This document shows, one piece after another, positions 10,301 through 21,514 of a stretch of DNA of 64,000 nt (position 1 is the stretch's first letter; every line of letters starts with the position of its first letter). Under the pieces are notes generated by a model, which was not told where the DNA came from, did not search any database, and saw only the letters and a program-made list of their open reading frames with translations. The translations under genes and the position numbers were made by a program. The stretch is from the NCBI GenBank assembly GCA_013350335.1, contig CM023535.1, forward strand, positions 37,260,069 through 37,324,068. The letters run 5' to 3'. This DNA is from Chimonanthus salicifolius (lineage: Eukaryota > Streptophyta > Magnoliopsida > Laurales > Calycanthaceae).

Positions 10301-12568
10301 TTTAAGTTTCCTGTTGTTTTGTCTCTGTAAAGGATTCTTCCGAATTCATCCATCTTGACAGCATTTTCTATTTCAAGTCTTTGGGCTCCAGTTAATCCAT
10401 AATTCTTGGAGTATTTCCTCTGATTTCACAGGCATTACAGTATATTAACATACTGTGAACCATTTGGACGATTTGATATTTTGTTAATCCATCTAAGTTC
10501 CATTCATATAAAGAATTTCCTGAATAGGTTAATTCTGAGGTGTAAGTGTATGGAGCCTCTTCGAGTTGTAGATCAACAGGGGTTGGTCTAGGATAATAAT
10601 TCTTTGTCTTTGGCAATTTTACCTGGGGATTCCATTTCTTTAGACAATTTATTAATAAAGTTTCTGAACCAGAGACTCTTAGGATGCTGAATCCTTTTTC
10701 CTCCCATATTGAGGCTTTCGTCCTATTGGATAATTCCTTTTGCATTTCGTCTGTCATTTTGAATGGTCCTTCTTGCAAAATAATCCCTTTAGGTAATTGT
10801 CTGGGAACATATACTGCATTGGCAGAGCTTTCTTCTAATTTTTCTTCTTTTATCTTTATTGAATTCGGGTTTTGATTTGATTGTTCTTTCTATTCGATCT
10901 GTTTGTTCTCCAATGGTTAATAGACATTGATTGGTGTAATTGTTTTGTTCAATTATATCTCCAATACCTATACCTATGTCTCTAGCATTTGGGTCTAGTT
11001 TTGATTCATAAATAGATGCATTTTTACAGGCATGGCATAATTCTTGGTTTCTGTATTAGGAACAGAAATATAAAGTTTCTTCCAAGGTGGGTGAGATTTA
11101 TGAACTTCTTTTCTTTCAGTGTCTTTCCAGGTTCTTGTTGTTTTTCCTATAACTGTTATTTGTTTTAGGCTTTGAGTTTCTTCTTTTTTGATTTTTGCTT
11201 TTTTAAAATATTCCAAGAACCAGTCAAAGAAAGGTATATTTCTTTCTTCTTCCTCCATTTGGAAATACCATAATTCTCTCATCTTATCATTTTCTTCTGC
11301 GTGAAACCTTTTAAAGAACCAATCTTTTAAAGGATAATTTTTCAAATTTTCTCTAAGATATGGTTTATCAATTTCAAATTTTTTGACAGGTGTTTCTTCT
11401 GGCTTTTGAATACTAACCATTCTTATGCCTCCTTGGAGAAAATCACTTTCACTTGGGTTGTAGGTTTTTTCTGACGAAGTTCTTTTATACACACGGTGTT
11501 CAATTGCACTTTCTTTGTTTCTAAAAACCTTTTGATCCATTTCTTCTTTTTCACTACTCCTTTGGTCATCATCTATTTCTTCGAATTTAAAACTCTTTCT
11601 TCTTTCTGTGTAGCTAGCAAAACTTCTTCTGGCTTTATCCATCTTTTTTCTAAAATTAATTTCAACATTTCCATTGGGTAATTTAACTATGCTTTGTAAA
11701 TCATCTATTATTTCATTTACTCTTGGAGTGACATCTTCTATTTGCCAATTTCCAAGGAGAACAACCTCTTCCCAGGTGATAACTTTTGGGATAAGCACAT
11801 TATTATTAAAGTTTGTTTCCATGAGGACTGTAGTTTTTTCTCTATCAACCTTATCATTATAGGCTATCATGGGAAAGACAGAGATCATGGATTTGTAGAA
11901 CACACGTTAGACTATAGCAAAAGGTTTACTTTTTGGTCTCATCTTTAATCCTTTACTTTGGAATCCAATAGTTGCACAATCAAAGACATCATCATCATGA
12001 GCATCAACTGTGTTGTTTGGGAAACAATTAAAATAAACAGGTCCATGACAGAGACTTGATTCAACCATGGCATATAGAGAGTCATCAAACTTGTCATGTC
12101 TCTGATCTAGCACATAAGCACATATAGAAACATTTAATCCTAATCGAAACAGTGGTTTGATTCCTACCTGAATTAATCCTATGTGTAGGTAGTTGTATTT
12201 GTCCTGATTTGTTCAATAATTCTTCTTTCAAGGATTTTGATTGTTTGTTTTCCTCCAAAAAGAGAAACAGTTTTCTCAACAGTTTTAATATGATAATCAT
12301 TTTGTTTTTCAAATGTGCCATTGCTATATATTTCTGTTACAAGCAAGGTTGGCATTTTCCAATTGGATATGGCTTGGTCAAAGTTTTCATATACCTTTTC
12401 TTCAGAATTTTTTGTCTTTTCTGGATATTCTTTTTCTAGACTATTATAAGGGAAGCTAGTCAAAGCAGACTGGTAGGATGAAGAAGATGAAGTAGACCTA
12501 TTAGAAGGATACTGAAATGATCTAAACCAATTCTTGAAAAGTTTTGTCTTTCCTTTAGAGCTTTCCAT
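7288..12568 (-). pseudogene. ORF3 polyprotein (copy B): MP, CP, protease, RT, part of RNase H
   Basis: The ATG is at 12568 (MESSKGKTK...). Read downward, movement protein lies at about 12568-11500, coat protein at about 10780-9800, the zinc knuckle near 9600 and the coiled coil near 9000. The protease DTG is near 8750 and RT occupies 8090-7500 with YIDD retained near 7720. Frameshifts and stops divide it into about eleven open pieces; the longest is 11903-10995. Deletions are visible at about 10408 (about 65 nt of the coat region), at about 7484 (RT joined to RNase H) and at about 7349 (about 85 nt). Variants: LPKT...YPRP in the coat region and LNNAKIF in RT. There is no ORF4; the copy abuts copy A at about 7288. 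Confidence 0.92.
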
Positions 12569-12812
12569 TTTTGTAATATGACTATGGACAATAGAGCACC
12601 TGTCAACGTTTTACAACCCTTAAAGCCACTTCTCGGCACCAAGCAGGACTTACTACGAGATCAAACTCTTATCCAACAATCAAATTATAAAAACAGAGAA
12701 CAATAAAAGAAAATACAAAAGTTTTAAAGAGGATTGGATGGATCAGCTCCAGATCACAGTTAATAGATATAATTCACCTTGCAATGATTTAGACACGAGA
12801 TAATAATTCTAA
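12569..12812 (-). other. Region between ORF2 and ORF3 (copy B), with ORF2 tail
   Basis: Minus-strand sequence upstream of the ORF3 ATG. It holds the conserved spacer (GTTGACAGGTGCTCTATTGTCC) and the last codons of ORF2 near 12780-12812. Unlike five other leaders it is not the ORF1-ORF2 deletion type. It breaks at about 12812 where orientation flips. Confidence 0.75.
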
Positions 12813-13095
12813 TTCAAGCCTATGCTGTGTTCCAATTAGAAGTATTCAGAACAGAATCAAAATTACAAGCAATGGCTTTCTGAGATGCCTCCTCGTTCTA
12901 GAGAGAAGAATTTATTGCGTGATCTCAGACGTCATTGTGTGATCTTGGATGTCGTGAAAATCAACTTAGAAAATTAGAAAATGCTATCCGACAAATAGAT
13001 GAAAATGTAGTTGCACGAAGATATCTTGTTATCCGCTTACATACTATTAGGAGATCTATGTTCGTATCCTTGTGTAATCGTCTAAGAGAATATTG
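12813..13095 (+). pseudogene. Inverted chip: ORF1 C-terminus and ORF2 (copy B/C junction)
   Basis: The ORF1 tail ends with TGA at 12881-12883 and ORF2 starts at ATG 12885, giving the TGAGATG arrangement. ORF2 is frameshifted by an inserted stretch near 12930, after which the usual ENAIRQIDEN motif continues. At about 13095 the sequence flips into minus-strand ORF4. Both neighbours are minus-strand, so this is a 283-bp plus-strand insert. ORF2 is a basic small protein of unknown function; by position it corresponds to the second small ORF of badna-/tungroviruses. Confidence 0.75.
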
Positions 13096-14364
13096 TCGGA
13101 ATAATTCAGCTAACCGAGACTCTTTTTCCTTTTTCTTTTCCTTTGTCCTTGGCTGAGGAATACCAGAATTTTCCACCACAAAGGTATTGAGTAACTGATC
13201 CATCAGGATTAACATGAGAGTCATGGTCCCAACGAGGGTGGAGATTCTTAAGGGGCACAACTTCATCATCAAGATTTTCGTCTGGATCATGATTAGAATC
13301 TCAATCATGCCGATCACCTTTCTTTTTTGGCAAATATTCTTCTAAAATCTGTTTAATCTTTTCTTCAAAATTAACAGATTCAACAGACATATCCATAGGC
13401 TCAGGGGATTTTTCACGAGCAATTTCTTTAGCAATTTTCTTGGCTAAGAGATCAACCATGACCATTTCATTCTCAAGAAGCTTTTCATCTAGAAGAGGAT
13501 CATTTAATTTTTCAGGGGGAGAAATTTGATTCAAAATTCTCTCATAAGTGTCATTTTCAATCTTAGGCCACCATTTTTGGTTAAAGACCTAGTACAAAGA
13601 CGGAAGATTGAAAAAATTCTTTTTTACTTCAAACTTCCACTAGAAAATGTATGGAATATGGAACTTTGCGAAGAAGCGAAGAACATTAAATGCTTCACAA
13701 GGAACTTTTTCTTCTACTTCACAGAACTTAATAAATAAATAACAAAAATGATCAGGGAGAATCTTCTGAGACGCACCAAAATAAGACCACCAATTAAAGA
13801 GAAACCATGAAGGAACACTGCGGTGGATTGGCATGACATCAGGACTTTCTTCTTTAAATCTGCTGAACCATGAATGAGAGTACTGGCATTTTTGCCACAT
13901 CAAAGCAAATTTCCATGCATCAATATAGTCCCAATAGTTAAAGAACTCAGTTGAATTGTATAATTGGACTGATTTTGTCATATAAAAGGGACCATCCCAA
14001 TCTTCTTCAGAAAGGATTTTCAAAATGTTGAATTTTGAATAAGTGATGACTCCATTTGCATTTTTTTTATGGAAGATGAGAACGCTTTTCGTCTGGTGTA
14101 AGATATTGAGATACCATTCACAAGTTTTTCTTTTATCAGGGGAATAATAATGAAGCCCCCTGCCAAAGAGAAAATAAACATTATCTTCTATAGATCTTTC
14201 TTCCATAAGACAATCTGAAGTAACAAGAATCCTGTTACCGGTGTAAAGATATAATTCTGATTGGCTTGGGCCTTTTGTTGGAATGAGACCCTTTGGCTTT
14301 CTTCTTGTTCTGCCAATTTCTCTTTTCCTTTCTTCTGAATGAATGGCGAAGAGCTACTTGCCAT
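13096..14364 (-). pseudogene. ORF4, unknown function (copy C), C-terminus truncated
   Basis: The ATG at 14364 overlaps the ORF3 stop (14354-14356). A frameshift near 14260 precedes a long open stretch, 14206-13640, containing the aromatic middle (SVPSWFLFNWWSYFGASQK). The later part is open again in 13534-13301. The last about 30 codons are lost at the strand switch at about 13095. No recognised domain. Neighbour of ORF3 in the usual order. Confidence 0.85.
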
Positions 14365-15535
14365 TTAGTCTTCCCTGAAGAAATTCTCTAGTAAGAAAAT
14401 TAGGGAGAGAGTTAGAATTTCCATTGAAAAATTCTATTGTGAATTCAAATACGGATAAGATGGCCTGCCAATGGGCAAAAATCTGTTTAGAAACAAGATT
14501 CTTAACATCCTTTTCTAAAATTTCTTTGGCTGCTTTGGCATCCACTCTGATGAGAAATTCTTTGTTTAGTAAATCATGTTGGAATTTTGTCGCACAGAGG
14601 ACAATTGCAAGAACTTCTTTTTTGATGGTTAAATATTTCTTTTGAGCTTCATTCCAAAGACCAGAATTGAATCTTATTAATTCTTCTTTTGAGTCTTTTA
14701 ATTGTAAAAGAACTCCTCCATATCCGATATCTGAAGCGTCAGTTTGAACTATTTTGAAGGCTTCAGGATCAGATAAGCATCTACATGGCAAGTTTTTCAC
14801 TCTTTCTTTAATCTTTTTTACGGCTTTAGAATGATCTTCAGTCCATTCCTGAGGATTTTTTTTTAATCTTTCTTGGAGAAGTTTTCTATCTTTTACCAAA
14901 TCTTGATAGAAAAAGGCTACATAATTCAAACATCCAAGAAATCTTTGTAACATATTTTTATCTTTAATTTCATCCGGGAATTTATCAGTAAATTGGATTA
15001 CTCTGTTGGTTGGAGTAATTTTTCTGTCTTGGATTTCAAATCCTAGGAATCTGATTTTTTGTTGGAATAGACTCATCTTTCTCTTGGATAAAACTAAACC
15101 ATTTTCCTTTATGATTCTCTTAAACATGTTTAGATGTTTCCAATGTTGATCTACTGATTCTGAGAAGATGAGAATATCATCAATATAAACAATAGTAAAC
15201 TGGGTATATGATGAAAAAATATTATTCATGATATTTTGAAATTCAGACGGGGCATTTTTTAATCCAAAAGGCATGACATTCCATTCATAATGTCCCATGG
15301 GGACTGCGAATGCAGTTTTATATCTATCTTCTTTTTTGATTTGGATTTGCCAAAATCCAGATTTTAAGTCAAACGTTGAGAATAATTTGGCATGATTTAG
15401 CCTATTAAGCAGGTCTTGAGTATTGGGTAAGGGATATCTAATGGACTGCAAGACCTTATTTAAAGGCTTATAATTGATTACCAATCTCGGAACTCCTCTT
15501 TCGATTTTAACAGCTTTTCCGACATAAAATGCCAT
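14354..15535 (-). CDS. Longest open RT-RNase H stretch of copy C (393 codons, part of ORF3)
   Basis: An uninterrupted segment of the ORF3 pseudogene. It contains the RT palm motifs (LVINYKPLN, FDLKSGFWQIQ, YIDD at 15176-15187) and the RNase H start (QTDASDIGYGG) through its conserved end (NSLP-FLTREFL). The true N-terminus lies upstream in ORF3, so the initial Met is internal. All visible RT and RNase H catalytic residues are kept. This is the best-preserved enzymatic segment of the NHAKL type in the window. Confidence 0.8.
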   Translation of the reverse strand: MAFYVGKAVKIERGVPRLVINYKPLNKVLQSIRYPLPNTQDLLNRLNHAKLFSTFDLKSGFWQIQIKKEDRYKTAFAVPMGHYEWNVMPFGLKNAPSEFQNIMNNIFSSYTQFTIVYIDDILIFSESVDQHWKHLNMFKRIIKENGLVLSKRKMSLFQQKIRFLGFEIQDRKITPTNRVIQFTDKFPDEIKDKNMLQRFLGCLNYVAFFYQDLVKDRKLLQERLKKNPQEWTEDHSKAVKKIKERVKNLPCRCLSDPEAFKIVQTDASDIGYGGVLLQLKDSKEELIRFNSGLWNEAQKKYLTIKKEVLAIVLCATKFQHDLLNKEFLIRVDAKAAKEILEKDVKNLVSKQIFAHWQAILSVFEFTIEFFNGNSNSLPNFLTREFLQGRLNGK

Positions 15536-18500
15536 ACAGCTCTAAGGTGATTTAGTCTTTCTTATCAATTTCATTTTTAGCAAATCATTTTTTTCTTCTT
15601 GGCAAAGTTTTAAATGTTTTGCGTCCATTTGCGATGGACGAGCTTTTGTAGGAATATCCTTTTCATCAAATCCTTTAATATATGGATGTCCTACCACATG
15701 TCTTTTTCGATCCCAAAATGCAGAAGGTAGTTCAGAACAACATTCGTCTTCAAATTGTTTTGTGAGATTTTTTATTTTCTCTTTAAACTTTTTTTTCTCA
15801 AAATTTTTGTAATTTGGGCAATCTTGATTTCATTTTTTAGTCCATTTATGTAATTTTCTCTAGTGGTGATAAATTGATTTATCCTTTGGATTTTCGTTTC
15901 ACAAGGATCATCTATAAAACCAAGATTTACATCAATACCTTTGATATTTGTAGAGATTCCTTTTGTGGTTACAGAAAAGGGTTGGATTTGGAGAATAAAT
16001 GGGGATCCAAGAAGTACATCATTAACAAATCTTTTGAAATAATGAAGGGTAATGCAACACAGACTCCTTGCATACAAACATGAACATTTGGGATTTTTCT
16101 TTCTATGGAAATGGTCGTTCCATTAGCAGCAGAAACAAGCTGTTTCCATTCACTTGTAAATTCAATAGGAACGATTCCTAATCTGATAACATTTAAGTTT
16201 GCTCCTGTATCAATTATGGCATTGACAATCTTCTCAAAGTTTTTAATTTTTACCTTTACCTGAACTCTCCACTGTTGGTAAATACATTTTGTAAGAATTA
16301 CACCAATAGAGATTTTGCTAATTTCTCCTTTAATTCTTTGGACAAATTTTTCTTCATCATATTTTTCAATAGCACCATTATTTTCCAACTGGTTAACCTT
16401 TCATCAAGCTCATTTTGTTTTTTGGTAACTCTAGTCTTAATTCACGGAGTTCTTTCTTCTGATCATTTAATTCTCTTTGTAAGTCTGAGAGAGTTAAGGG
16501 TTTATTTATAGTATGAATTTTTTCTGCTCTATTCATAAGGTCAATCATGGAATAGTTTGGTGTGTGAAATGTCTCTTTCTCTTTTGTCCTTTTTAGATAA
16601 TATGGTGTTTTATCTCCATTTTCACCTTCTTCAAAGGAAATTTTTGGTTGTGAACTTTCTCCTTCTTCTCCTCCCCCCAATTTTGAAATTTGGTTTAAAA
16701 ATTGAACTTTTTCTCCGGATTGGGTATGTTATCAACCATTTCTAGAAGTAATTTTGGAGGGGTTGTGAGGACACAGATATGGATACCAAGATCTCAGATG
16801 GTATCAACCATTCTCCATCAGATTCTTCATCATCTGAATGACATGTACATGATTGGAATTGTTTGATGAGCTGAACCTGGGGACTATTTTCATCAATGTC
16901 AGTTGATGAATCAGATTCATATTCTTCTTCTTCTGAGGAGCTTGAATCAGATTATTTTTTTTCAATATTTTCCTCTTCATTTTTGTTATTGATTTTTCTA
17001 AGGTTATTTTTAGAAGAATTTTCTTTTTTAAAGCATTTATTTGAATAATGACCATTTTTCCACAAGTATAACAAGCTGGAATATTTTCTTTTATGTATTT
17101 CTTTTTGAAATATTTCCTAGATTTTCTTTTGAATGGGATGAGTTCATCAGATTTTCTCTGATTTTTATATCTTCCGGGTTTATATTTTCTTACCATTTTG
17201 TTTCTTCTATCCGGAGTAAATGTAGAACGCAAGGGTTTTCTCTTTGATTCAGGTGATTGATCTTAACCAAACTGGAAACCGAAATCTCCTAATTCTTTAT
17301 CTCCAAAATATTTTCTCATTTTTTCAGCTTGTTTACTGATCTTTAAATCAGTGCAAAGAGTCATGCCAACTTTGTTAATTCTTTGTATAATTCCTCCGAA
17401 CGTCAGCATATTGTAATTAATAGTACCATGCATTTCTTCTCTCAAGGAATTACGCACCTTTTTAGCAAATAAGGGTGGTAATCCTGAAATTAAATCTTTC
17501 TTTCCAAATATCAGAATTGCAATCATTGAGTTGGTAAACTTTAGATAGGAAAACATCTCTATACCAACGAAATTCTGCTAATTTTCTACACGTTAAACGA
17601 TGTGACTGTTGTCGATTTTTCTCCTTGATAAGAGCAATTCCTCCGGTGAATTCATTGAGGATACATAAAAGCAAGACACTGATACAATCAGATTGAGTTT
17701 CCCAATTATCAGGGATTTGACTAGTGCTTGCTTCAAGCTTAATATTGGGGTCTACTAAGTTTCATGTGGTTTTGTCTCTATAAAGGATTCTTCCGAATTC
17801 ATCCATCTTGACAGCATTTTCTATTTCAAGTCTTTGGGCTCCAAATAATCCATAATTCCACCATCCTCTTAATATTCCATTGAAAGAGGTGGTTATCATG
17901 AGAAAGATATTTCTCGGAGTATTTCCCCTGACTTCACAAGCATTAGAATATATCAGCATACTATGGACCATTTGGATTATTTGATATTAAGTTAATCCAT
18001 CTAAATTCCATTCATACATGAGAATTTCCTGAATATGATAGGTCCTGAGTATATGTATATGGGGCTTCTTCAAGTTGTAGATCTACAAGAGTTGGTCTGG
18101 AATAATAATTCTTTGTTGTAGGCAGTTCTGCTTGGGGCTTCCATTTCTTTAAGCGGTTTATTAGCAAGTTTTCTGACGCAGAGACTCTGAGGATGCTAAA
18201 TCCTTTAACCCCAACATTAAGACTTTCCATTCTAGTAGTTAATTCTTTTTGCATTTCATCTGCCATTTTAAATGGTTCTTCTTATAAAATAATTCCTGAT
18301 GGCAATTTTCTATGAACATATATCGCATTTGCAGGGATTTCTTCTTAACTTTCTTCTTTCCCTTTATTTATTTCTAGTTTTGTTCTAATTGTTCTTTCTA
18401 TCCTATCCGTTTGTTCTCCAATGGTTAATAAAGATAGATTAGCGTAATTATTTTGTTCAATTATATCTCCAAGGCTCCTTGCTATGTCAATACCATTTCT

Positions 18501-20055
18501 TTCGGTTTTTTATTCAAATATAGATCTATTTTTTATGGACATATTAAAATTCTTGGTGTCTTTTGAGGCAGAAATATCAAGTTTTTTCCATGGAGGATGA
18601 GATTTTTGGATTTCTTTTCCTTCAACGTCTTTCCACGTTCTAGACATTCTTCCTATGTCTCTTATGTGTTTTGGTCTTTGAGTTTCATCATCTTTAATTT
18701 TTCCTTTCTTAAAATAATCCACAAACTAATCAAAGAAAGGTATTTTTCTTTCTTCTTCCTCCATTTGGAAATACCATAATTCTCTCATCTTATCCTTTTC
18801 TTTTGCGTTAAACTTTTTAAAGAACCAATCTTTTAAAGGATGATTTTTCAAATTTTCTCTAAGATATGGTTTATCAATTTCAAATTTTTTGACAGGTGTT
18901 TCTTTTGGCTTTTGAATGCTAACCATTCTTATGACTCCTTAGAGAAAATCACTTTCACTTGGGTTGTAGGTTTTTCCTGACGAAGTTCTTTTATACACAG
19001 GGTGTTCAATTCCACTTTCTTTGTTTCTGCCTCTTCATTACTTTTTTTTTTATCATCCTCAACTTCTTCTAGTTTAAAACTTCTTCTTCCTTCCGTGTAG
19101 CTGGCAAAACTTCTCCTAGCTTTTTCCATTTTTCTTCTAAACTTGACTTCAACATTACCATTTGGTAATTTGACTATGCTTTGTAAATCATCTGTTATTT
19201 CATTTACTTTTGGGGTGACATCTTCTATTTGCCAATTTCCTGGGAGAACAACTTCTTCCCAATTGATTACTTTTAGGATAAACACATTATTATTAAAGTT
19301 TGTTTCTGTAAGAACTGTGGTTTTTTCTTTATCAACCTTATCATTATAGTCTATCATGGGAAAGACAGAGATCATGGATTTATAGAATATCCGATAGACT
19401 ATAGCAAAAGGTTTGCTTCTTGGACTCATTTTTAATCCTTTACTTTGGAATTCAATAGTTGCACAATCAAGGACATCGTCATCATGAGCATCAATTGTGA
19501 TGTTTGGGAAACAATTAAAATAAACAAGTCTATGACAGAGGCTTGATTCAACCATGGTATACAGAGAATCATCAAACTCGTCATGACTCTGATCTCGCAC
19601 ATAAGCACATACAGAAACATTTAATCCTAATCGAAACAGCGGTTTGATTCCTACCTGAATTAATCCTATAGCAGGTAGTTGTATTTGATTCTGATTTGTT
19701 CAATAATTCTTCTTTCAAGGATTTTGATTGTTTGTTTTCCTCCAGAGAGAGAAACAATTTTCTCAACAGTTTTAGTATGATAATCATTTTGTTCTTCAAA
19801 TGTGCCATTTTTATATATTTATGTTACAGGCAAGGTTGGCATTTTCCAATTGGATATGGCTTGGTCAAAGTTTTCATATACCATTTCTTCTGAATTTTTT
19901 GTTTTTTCCAGGTTTTCTTTTTCTAAACTATTACGAGGGAAGCTAGTCAAAGCAGACTGATATGATGAAGAAGATGAAGTAGACCTATTAGAAGGATGCT
20001 GAAATGATCTAAACCAATTCTTGAAAAGTTTTGTCTTTCCTTTAGAATTTTCCAT
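14354..20055 (-). pseudogene. ORF3 polyprotein (copy C), near full length
   Basis: About 1,900 codons from ATG 20055 to the stop at 14354. The order is movement protein (20055 to about 19000), coat protein (about 18270-17260), basic stretch and zinc knuckle (about 17230-17040), acidic tract, coiled coil (about 16500-16400), protease (about 16220-15900), RT (about 15640-14900) and RNase H (about 14770-14380). Small indels and stops cut the first two thirds into a dozen open pieces. RT/RNase H is open for 393 codons. Variants: LPTT...YSRP coat type and LNHAKLF RT type. Family knowledge assigns cell-to-cell movement, encapsidation, processing and reverse transcription. The copy itself is not functional. 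Confidence 0.94.
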
Positions 20056-20502
20056 TTTTGTAATATGATTGTGGACAATAGAGCACCTGTCAACGTTTTA
20101 CAGCCCTTAAAGCCTCTTCTCGGCACCAAGCGGGATTACTACCCGATCAAACTCTAATCCAACAATCAAACTATAAAAACAGAGAACAATAAAAGAAAAT
20201 ACAAAAGTTTTAAAGAGGATTGGATGGATCAACTTCAAATCACAGTTAATAGATATAATTCACCTTGCAAACTGGACGAAATTCTATTTTTCTCAATGTT
20301 TGAACATCATCATAATACTTCTTAAGCAAGGCAAGACGATTAGACATATATTATAAAAAGAAACATCATGATTAGATAATAACAAACTTATAATATCAAA
20401 CTTATAAGAGTTTCATTACTTACAGACAAACTGAGTACAAGACTCCAAGCTCTAGCACACTTCAAACTTGCAAACTCTCACTCTCTAAGCTCTAGACTTT
20501 AT
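20056..20502 (-). other. Leader of copy C with ORF1-ORF2 deletion and decayed intron
   Basis: Minus strand from the ORF3 ATG upstream to the head-to-head junction at about 20503. The ORF1 ATG is at 20347, but after about 24 codons the sequence jumps via a short filler (CGTCCAG, near 20272) to the ORF2-ORF3 spacer. The intron-like stretch 20351-20423 (73 nt) has a good donor but the acceptor TAG is changed to TAA. The break at about 20499 lies in TCTAGACTT, the same place as the junction at 49737. Confidence 0.75.
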
Positions 20503-20664
20503 TTGGTCAAAAGTTACTCCACTTATTGTACCTTTTTACTATTACCGCAAGTGGGGAATCCCTTTTGTAAAAGCTAGCTTGTTGGTTTGTGTCGGTAGAA
20601 TTGCTTTCCCTGTTTGCTTTATTCTCTTAGTCGGAAGAGAATATGTCTTTGTTCTTTGCTTCAT

Positions 20665-20674
20665 CTATAAAAGG
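20665..20674 (+). promoter_or_regulatory. TATA box of the viral promoter (copy D)
   Basis: CTATAAAAGG followed by GAGCTTGTGTTTTC, a context conserved at the same place in every complete leader. It lies 115 nt before the putative leader intron. Only 162 nt of upstream sequence is kept before the junction at 20503. Confidence 0.65.
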
Positions 20675-20779
20675 AGCTTGTGTTTTCATTTGTAATCATC
20701 GATCGTTAGACCAAAAAGACCAGAGTCTTAGAATCTGAAGCTTGAGTGTGCTAGAGTTTGAAGTCCTATACAATCTTCT

Positions 20780-20838
20780 GTAAGTAATCAAGTTTTTATA
20801 AGTTTGTTATTATCTAATCTTGTTGTCTTTCTTTATAG
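20780..20838 (+). other. Putative leader intron (copy D), shortened to 59 nt
   Basis: Donor CT|GTAAGTAAT, acceptor CTTTATAG, CTAAT branch-like motif before the acceptor. It is about 14 nt shorter than the 73-nt form in other copies, through a deletion in the repeated ATAAGTTTG portion. Confidence 0.5.
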
Positions 20839-20841
20839 AGT

Positions 20842-21072
20842 ATGTAAATTCGTCTTGCTTTGCTTAAGAAGTATTATGATGATGTTCGAACATTGAGAAA
20901 AATAGAAATTCTTCTTGAACATATACGACAACACCTGCAAACATGCACTTATAGAAATAATCCACGACATCAACGATATGAAAGATGAAGAATAATTTTA
21001 ATTCAAGCCTATGCTGTGTTCCAATTAAAAGTATTCAGGACAGAATCAAAATTACAAGCAATGGCTTTCTGA
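20842..21072 (+). pseudogene. ORF1 (copy D), 76 codons, second codon is a stop
   Basis: The ATG at 20842 is followed at once by TAA. The frame then continues RLALLKKYYDDVRTLRKIEI to TGA at 21070, with one more internal TGA in the arginine-rich middle (NPRHQRYER). The N-terminal part is likely helical and the middle is basic. ORF2 begins 1 nt after the stop (TGAGATG), suggesting linked translation. Function unknown; by position it corresponds to the first small ORF of badna-/tungroviruses. Confidence 0.7.
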
Positions 21073-21073
21073 G

Positions 21074-21294
21074 ATGCCTCCTCGTTTTGTTAGGAGAGAA
21101 GAATTATTACGTGATCTTAGACGTCATGAAAATCAGCTTAAAAGATTAGAAAATGCTATCAACAAATAAACGAAAATATAGCTGCAGGAAGATATCATAC
21201 TATTAGGAGATCTATGTTAGTATCCTTGTGTAATCGTGTAAGAGAATATTTTAACCTTTTGAATGAAGAATTAGAATTATTATCTTGTGTCTAA
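21074..21294 (+). pseudogene. ORF2 (copy D), 2-nt deletion frameshift
   Basis: ATG 21074 (MPPRFVRREELL...). A 2-nt loss near 21168 breaks the frame inside ENAIRQIDEN. The original frame resumes afterwards and reaches TAA at 21292 (LLNEELELLSCV). The product would be a basic, helical protein of about 72 aa or slightly more. By position it parallels the virion-associated/P2 small protein of related viruses, but no sequence motif proves this. A spacer of about 220 nt without a gene follows before ORF3. Confidence 0.72.
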
Positions 21295-21514
21295 ATCTTT
21301 GCAAGGTGAATTATATCTATTAACTGTGATCTGGAGCTGATTCATCCAATCTTCTTTAAAACTTTTGTATTTTCTTTTATTGTTCTCTGTTTTTATAATT
21401 TGATTGTTGGATTAGAGTTTGATCGTGTGGTAAGTCCCGCTTGGTGCTGAGAAAAGGCTTTAAGGGCTGTAAAACATTGACAGGTGCTCTATTGTCCACA
21501 GTCATATTACAAAA

